Shown: positions 59,807 through 64,000 of the stretch, one piece after another
Layout of the letters: every line of letters starts with the position of its first letter
How positions within the stretch are numbered: the stretch's first letter is position 1
Source of the DNA: Rhodobacter sp.
Lineage (GTDB): Bacteria; Pseudomonadota; Alphaproteobacteria; Rhodobacterales; Rhodobacteraceae
Length of the DNA stretch: 64,000 bases
Assembly (NCBI GenBank): GCA_020250175.1
Contig: JADCEN010000016.1
Span: 1 to 64,000, forward strand
Reading direction: 5' to 3'
Notes under the pieces: model-generated
What the model was told of the DNA's origin: nothing
Databases searched by the model: none
What the model saw: the letters and a program-made list of their open reading frames with translations, nothing else
Made by a program: the position numbers and the translations under genes

Positions 59807-59917
59807 TCCGAGCGGGCAGGCCCCACCGGCCCCGTCCCCCGCAGCGCATTGCCACCCGCCGCAGCTTGTGAGATGCAGCGTCGGACCTGCCTGCCTGCCG
59901 CAACGGACCCCGCCTTC

Positions 59918-60808
59918 ATGCGCAGCCTGACATATGCACAATCCGGCCTTCTGCTTTTGCTGGCCGGGGCCGCCGCAGACTCGACCTCGGGCCTGTTCAC
60001 CCGGCTGCTGCCGACCGACGGGTTCACGACCGCCTCAGGGCGAGGTCTAGCAGCCTTTGCCTTTCTGTTCGTGGTGCTTGCCGTTCGCGACGGCAGGGGG
60101 GCGCTGCGCGCGCTTGCCGGGGTCGGCGTCTGGGGGCTGGTCTTTGTTGCGCTGAACTCTGTGGGTATGATCCTTAACATCCTGTCGCTGAGCCTGACCA
60201 GTGTCGCGAATTTCTTCATGATCTTCGCCACCGCCCCCTTCGTGGCAGCGCTTGCGGCCCGGCTGGTGCTGGGCGAACGGATGGACCGCGCCACCTTTCT
60301 AGCCGCCTGTGCCGGATTTGTCGGCATTGCGGTGATGATGTTTGCGGGGGCCCGGTCAGGCGCGGTCCTGGGGGATTTGCTGGCGCTGGTCTGTGTGTTT
60401 CTGTACGCGGCGGTGGTGCTTGTGCTGCGGCGCTGCCAGACCCTGGATATCCTGCCTGCCATCACGCTGACCGTTCTTGCCAGCGGCATGCTTGCCCTGC
60501 CTTTTGCGGATTTCTCCATGGTCCGGCCGCCGGACATCGCCCTGTTCGCGGTTTTCGGTGCGGTACAGCTTGCGATCGGCAATCTGCTGATCTTCACGGC
60601 TGCGTCCCGTATCCCGGCGGCGCAATCCGGTTTGCTGGGCATCCTGAATGCGGGCTTTGCGCCGCTCTGGGTCTTTGTGTTTCTGGCGGAAGTACCGCCC
60701 CCGGCAACGCTTGCCGGTGGTGCAATCATTCTGACTGCTGCCGTCGCACATCTGGTCTGGACACTCTCGGCCAGCCGCCCTGCAGCACAGCATCGCCGCA
60801 GCGGCTGA
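59918..60808 (+). CDS. EamA/DMT-family transporter
   Basis: This 296-residue inner-membrane protein has about ten hydrophobic segments in two EamA repeats, such as LAAFAFLFVVLAV, LVFVALNSVGMILNILSL, SGLLGILNAGFAPLWVFVF and TLAGGAIILTAAVAHLVW. The drug/metabolite transporter family exports amino acids or other small molecules; the substrate is unknown. It follows uvrC by ~110 bases on the same strand; a longer frame from 59849 lacks support. Confidence 0.9.
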   Translation: MRSLTYAQSGLLLLLAGAAADSTSGLFTRLLPTDGFTTASGRGLAAFAFLFVVLAVRDGRGALRALAGVGVWGLVFVALNSVGMILNILSLSLTSVANFFMIFATAPFVAALAARLVLGERMDRATFLAACAGFVGIAVMMFAGARSGAVLGDLLALVCVFLYAAVVLVLRRCQTLDILPAITLTVLASGMLALPFADFSMVRPPDIALFAVFGAVQLAIGNLLIFTAASRIPAAQSGLLGILNAGFAPLWVFVFLAEVPPPATLAGGAIILTAAVAHLVWTLSASRPAAQHRRSG

Positions 60809-60987
60809 CACTGTGGCAGAACGGCACGTCGGCAAGCCCGGTTGCGGCCCGGGCGGCAGGGTTCGGGCGCTTCTTGCGTGGAATCTAGGTATTTCAATAT
60901 GTTACGCGATGTTTCCCGTGTGCAACACTGGTCTGTGGTTGCGCTATTCCTGTTCCCCCGCCCCCCGTGATCGGTTATTGCGGCACC

Positions 60988-61653
60988 ATGAGGTGGAACA
61001 TTCCCAACACACTGACGGTTCTGCGCCTTCTGGCCGCCCCGGGAGTGGCCGTGATGTTCCTGTACTTCAATCGGCCTTGGGCCGACTGGCTTGCGCTGAC
61101 CCTGTTCATAACCGCCGCAGTCACCGATTGGTTTGACGGCTATCTGGCCCGGCTGTGGAAGCAGGAGTCCAAGTTCGGCACAATGCTTGATCCGATTGCC
61201 GACAAGGCCATGGTGGTGATCGCGCTGCTGATCATCACCGGATATTCCGGGATGAACCCCTGGCTGATCCTGCCCGCAACAGTCATTCTGTTCCGGGAGA
61301 TTTTCGTGGGCGGGCTCAGGGAATATCTTGGCGCGAAGGCGGGGCTGCTTGCGGTCGCGCCGCTTGCGAAATGGAAGACGACCGCCCAGATGGTGGCGAT
61401 TGCGGTGCTGTTCCTTGGGACCGGACTGGAACATGTGGAAGGCATGGCACGCCAGGGCATGACACCCGATCAGTATGCGGATGCCGTGGCGGCGGGTCTG
61501 GCCGATCCGATCCGGTCCTGCGGCGCGCGGGGCTGCTCTTCACTGGCGACCATGGTCGGGCTGGTGCTGATCTGGATCGCCGCCGCGCTGACCTTTGTCA
61601 CCGGCTGGGATTACTTCCGCAAATCCCTGCCTTTCCTGCGGGACGACAGATGA
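60988..61653 (+). CDS. pgsA: CDP-diacylglycerol--glycerol-3-phosphate phosphatidyltransferase
   Basis: This 221-residue membrane enzyme makes phosphatidylglycerol phosphate. The CDP-alcohol phosphotransferase motif appears as DWFDGYLARLWKQESKFG followed by TMLDPIADK, with all conserved aspartates. The start at 60988 (MRWNIPNTLTVLRLLAAPG) is typical of PgsA. A segment near residue 155-185 (EGMARQGMTPDQYADAVAAG) before the last helices is longer than usual. It overlaps moaD by four bases, an operon pgsA-moaD-moaE. Confidence 0.95.
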   Translation: MRWNIPNTLTVLRLLAAPGVAVMFLYFNRPWADWLALTLFITAAVTDWFDGYLARLWKQESKFGTMLDPIADKAMVVIALLIITGYSGMNPWLILPATVILFREIFVGGLREYLGAKAGLLAVAPLAKWKTTAQMVAIAVLFLGTGLEHVEGMARQGMTPDQYADAVAAGLADPIRSCGARGCSSLATMVGLVLIWIAAALTFVTGWDYFRKSLPFLRDDR

Positions 61654-61898
61654 TCGACGTGCTTTACTTCGCCTGGGTCCGCGAACGCATCGGCCTGCCG
61701 CGCGAAAGGATCGAGACATCGGCCGCCACCGTGGCCGACCTTGTCGCCGAGCTGTCAGCGCGGGAAGACCGCTATGCGGCGGCTTTTGCCGATCTGTCCA
61801 GCTTGCGCGTGGCCCTTGACCAGGACCTGTCCGATTTTTCGGCCCCGCTGGCGGGCGTGCGCGAAGTGGCCTTCTTTCCCCCGATGACGGGCGGCTGA
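61650..61898 (+). CDS. moaD: Molybdopterin synthase small subunit
   Basis: This 82-residue ubiquitin-like protein donates sulfur to molybdopterin from its C-terminal Gly-Gly, which is present (VAFFPPMTGG). LYFAWVRERIGLPRERIE is the usual N-terminus. It overlaps pgsA by four bases and moaE begins one base after its stop. The product of MoaD/MoaE is needed by the formate dehydrogenase encoded in this window. Confidence 0.94.
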   Translation: MIDVLYFAWVRERIGLPRERIETSAATVADLVAELSAREDRYAAAFADLSSLRVALDQDLSDFSAPLAGVREVAFFPPMTGG

Positions 61899-61899
61899 C

Positions 61900-62340
61900 A
61901 TGCGTATCGCGGTCCAAAGCGCGCCGTTCGACATCGGCACTGAAGCGGCGGCCTTTGCGCAGGCGGCGGCGGAGGCCGGGGCGGTGGTCACCTTTACCGG
62001 GATCGTACGCGATCTGTCGGGCGGCCTGTCGGCCATGGAAATCGAACATTACCCCGGCATGACCGAACGGGCGATCCGCGACATCGCCCTGCAGGCCATG
62101 TCGCGGTGGAACCTGATCGATGCGCTGGTGATCCACCGCCATGGCAGGCTGCGCGTGGCGGAACCAATCATGATGGTGGCTACCGCCGCCGCCCACAGGG
62201 CAAATGCCTTCGAGGCGGCGGAATTCCTCATGGATTATCTGAAATCCCGCGCGCCGTTCTGGAAAAAGGAAATCACCGCCTCGGGCGCCGAATGGGTGGC
62301 CGCGACAGAGCAGGATGAGGCGGCCCTGACGCGCTGGTGA
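61900..62340 (+). CDS. moaE: Molybdopterin synthase large subunit
   Basis: This 146-residue catalytic subunit inserts two sulfurs into precursor Z. AGAVVTFTGIVRDLSGGLSA and LVIHRHGRLRVAEPIMMVAT are typical, and the active-site Lys is in LKSRAPFWKKEIT. It starts one base after moaD and ends the pgsA-moaD-moaE operon. It converges on ilvD. Confidence 0.95.
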   Translation: MRIAVQSAPFDIGTEAAAFAQAAAEAGAVVTFTGIVRDLSGGLSAMEIEHYPGMTERAIRDIALQAMSRWNLIDALVIHRHGRLRVAEPIMMVATAAAHRANAFEAAEFLMDYLKSRAPFWKKEITASGAEWVAATEQDEAALTRW

Positions 62341-62380
62341 CGGCCCAGTCCGGGGCAAACCAGACCGCAGACGGCAAAAC

Positions 62381-62403
62381 GGCGGCCGCGCAAGACGGCC
62401 GCC
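62381..62403. terminator. Terminator between moaE and ilvD
   Basis: GGCGGCCG (62381-62388) and CGGCCGCC (62396-62403) form a perfect 8-bp stem around CGCAAGA. AAAAC precedes it on the plus strand, giving a U-tract on the minus strand, so it should stop ilvD transcripts; it may also serve moaE. Confidence 0.7.
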
Positions 62404-62424
62404 TGCCGATCAGGCCAGCCCCGC

Positions 62425-64000
62425 TTACTGATCCATGTAGATATGCCGTTCGGCCTTGGCACCGGGATGGGTCACCGCCCCCCAGCGCGCGCCGCCGACA
62501 AGTTTGGCGAATTTCCACACCGCGCCGGTTTCGTACTGGGTCTGGCGCGGGCCGGCCCATTGCGCTTTGCGCGCGGCAAGCTCGGCATCGGTCAGCGCCA
62601 CCGAAAGCGTGCCGGTCAGCGCGTTGATGGTTATGACATCGCCGTTCTGCAGCAGGGCAATCGGCCCGCCATGCGCCGCTTCCGGCCCCACATGGCCCAC
62701 GCAGAAGCCGCGCGTCGCCCCCGAGAACCGGCCATCGGTGATCAGGGCCACCTTCTTGCCCATGCCCTGCCCCGAAAGGGCGGCGGTGGTGGCCAGCATC
62801 TCGCGCATGCCCGGCCCGCCTGCGGGGCCTTCGTTGCGGATCACGATCACCTCGCCTTCCTTGTAGGCGCGTTTCTGGACCGCCTCAAACGCCTCTTCCT
62901 CGGATTCAAAGACGCGGGCGGGGCCGGTGAACACCTGTTCTTCCTCGCTCATGCCCGCGACCTTCACGATGGCCCCGTCCGGGCAGATGTTGCCCTTCAG
63001 GCCAACGACGCCGCCGGTCGCGGTGATCGGGGTTTCAATGGGATAGATCACGCGGCCATCAGCCTCGCGCGTGATCTCGTCCAGTTCCTCGCCCAGGGTC
63101 CGCCCGGACGCCGTGATGCAGTCTTCGTGCAGCAGTCCGGCCTTGCGCAGTTCCTTCATCACCACGGGCACGCCGCCCACCTCGTACATGTCCTTGGCAA
63201 CATACTGGCCGCCGGGGCGCAGGCTGACGAAATAGGGCGTATCGCGGAAGATATCGCAGACATCGAACAGATCGAATTCGATCCCCGCCTCATGCGCTAT
63301 TGCCGGCAGGTGCAGGCCGGCATTGGTGGACCCGCCCGTGCAGGCCACCACACGCGCCGCATTCTCCAGGCTCTTGCGCGTCACGATATCGCGGGCGCGG
63401 ATGTTCTTTTCGATCAGCTGCATCACCGCCACGCCCGAGGCATCGCCATACTGGTCGCGGCTTTCGTAAGGCGCCGGGGCACCTGACGAATTCAGCAGCG
63501 CCAGCCCGATCGCCTCAGAGACGCAGGCCATGGTATTGGCCGTATACTGCCCGCCGCAAGCCCCGGCACTGGGGCAGGCGACCCGTTCCAGAATGTCAAG
63601 CTCGGCATCCGTCATGGTGCCCGCCTGATGCTTGCCCACCGCCTCGAACACGTCCTGCACCACCACATCGCGCCCGTTCAGCTTGCCCGGCAGGATCGAC
63701 CCGCCATAGATGAAGACCGACGGCACGTTCAACCGCACCATCGCCATCATCATGCCCGGAAGCGATTTGTCGCAGCCTGCCAGCCCGACAAGGGCATCAT
63801 AGCAATGCCCGCGCATGGTCAGTTCCACCGTGTCGGCAATCGCATCGCGCGAGGCAAGCGACGAACGCATCCCCTCATGGCCCATGGCGATACCGTCGGT
63901 GACGGTGATGGTGGTGAATTCGCGCGGCGTGCCCCCGCCCTTCTTCACGCCCATCTTCACGCTTTGCGCCTGCCGGTTCAGCGCGATGTTGCAGGGGGCC
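62425..64000 (-). CDS. ilvD: Dihydroxy-acid dehydratase, cut by the window end
   Basis: 524 residues of this branched-chain amino acid enzyme are present; the first few dozen lie beyond base 64000, as the frame continues upstream with [11 protein letters not shown]. It dehydrates dihydroxy-isovalerate and dihydroxy-methylvalerate. The Fe-S cluster and active site are marked by [28 protein letters not shown], and [20 protein letters not shown]. The C-terminal [20 protein letters not shown] is typical. Keto-acid products also feed pantothenate synthesis (panB, panC). The strand and stop are certain; the start is outside. Confidence 0.95.
   Translation of the reverse strand, partial: APCNIALNRQAQSVKMGVKKGGGTPREFTTITVTDGIAMGHEGMRSSLASRDAIADTVELTMRGHCYDALVGLAGCDKSLPGMMMAMVRLNVPSVFIYGGSILPGKLNGRDVVVQDVFEAVGKHQAGTMTDAELDILERVACPSAGACGGQYTANTMACVSEAIGLALLNSSGAPAPYESRDQYGDASGVAVMQLIEKNIRARDIVTRKSLENAARVVACTGGSTNAGLHLPAIAHEAGIEFDLFDVCDIFRDTPYFVSLRPGGQYVAKDMYEVGGVPVVMKELRKAGLLHEDCITASGRTLGEELDEITREADGRVIYPIETPITATGGVVGLKGNICPDGAIVKVAGMSEEEQVFTGPARVFESEEEAFEAVQKRAYKEGEVIVIRNEGPAGGPGMREMLATTAALSGQGMGKKVALITDGRFSGATRGFCVGHVGPEAAHGGPIALLQNGDVITINALTGTLSVALTDAELAARKAQWAGPRQTQYETGAVWKFAKLVGGARWGAVTHPGAKAERHIYMDQ

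Noticed and set aside
1-64000. tRNA, rRNA, riboswitch and CRISPR signals
   Set aside because: No cloverleaf with GGTTCGAATCC-type T-arm, no 16S/23S conserved blocks, no regularly spaced short repeats were found by eye; a covariance search would settle RNA genes.

Overview
The window looks like chromosome of a GC-rich alphaproteobacterium of the Rhodobacter/Paracoccus group (Rhodobacteraceae/Paracoccaceae). Pointers are the fdsGBA-fdhD-fdsD formate dehydrogenase cluster, a glcDEF glycolate oxidase cluster, a glutathione-dependent formaldehyde dehydrogenase, cytochrome c', a MoxR-DUF58-DUF4159 operon, and two direct-repeat GTTC-N7-GTTC LexA boxes, the alphaproteobacterial type. No rRNA, tRNA or CRISPR array was seen.

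Layout. 1-3.1 kb is a graveyard of IS630, IS5 and IS3 fragments around one intact secreted-protein gene that sits between two copies of a ~147 bp direct repeat. 3.2-6.7 kb holds an atypical pyruvate kinase and panB-panC. 6.8-11.6 kb has a single-polypeptide type IIG-like restriction-modification gene, with an AT-rich putative specificity domain, between two small cupin genes. 11.7-16.5 kb holds an Hsp20 gene and glcD-glcE-glcF. 16.8-23.6 kb is a tightly overlapping MoxR/DUF58/DUF4159/VWA-like operon. 23.6-31.9 kb contains small conserved proteins, polA, a HIT protein, a TetR regulator with a candidate operator, and an NYN-domain protein. 32-34 kb has glutathione-dependent formaldehyde dehydrogenase and cytochrome c'. 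34.1-40.7 kb is an SOS-mutagenesis locus: imuB (+) and dnaE2 (-) converge, each has its own LexA box, and between them lies ~2 kb of mobile or defence debris (restriction endonuclease remnant, DUF7220 gene, RelE/Phd toxin-antitoxin pair, truncated cytosine methyltransferase). imuA is absent and DnaE2 appears to lack its C-terminal OB domain. 40.8-48.6 kb carries a lytic transglycosylase, rnr, an Old-Yellow-Enzyme/Fe-S oxidoreductase, a secreted Ntn hydrolase and an RluA-type pseudouridine synthase. 48.8-55.7 kb is the complete NAD-formate dehydrogenase cluster with its LysR regulator. 55.8-64 kb has an S49 peptidase, a pteridine-reductase-like SDR, uvrC, a DMT transporter, pgsA-moaD-moaE and the start-truncated ilvD.

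How parts fit together. A C1 oxidation theme runs through the window: a possible demethylase-type flavoprotein, formaldehyde oxidation via glutathione, the molybdenum formate dehydrogenase, and moaD/moaE for its cofactor. DNA repair and mutagenesis is the second theme (polA, imuB, dnaE2, uvrC). The main oddities are the rearranged mutasome locus, the recombined type IIG specificity region, the chimeric transposase, and a dispersed palindrome-plus-20-mer repeat found in three intergenic gaps.
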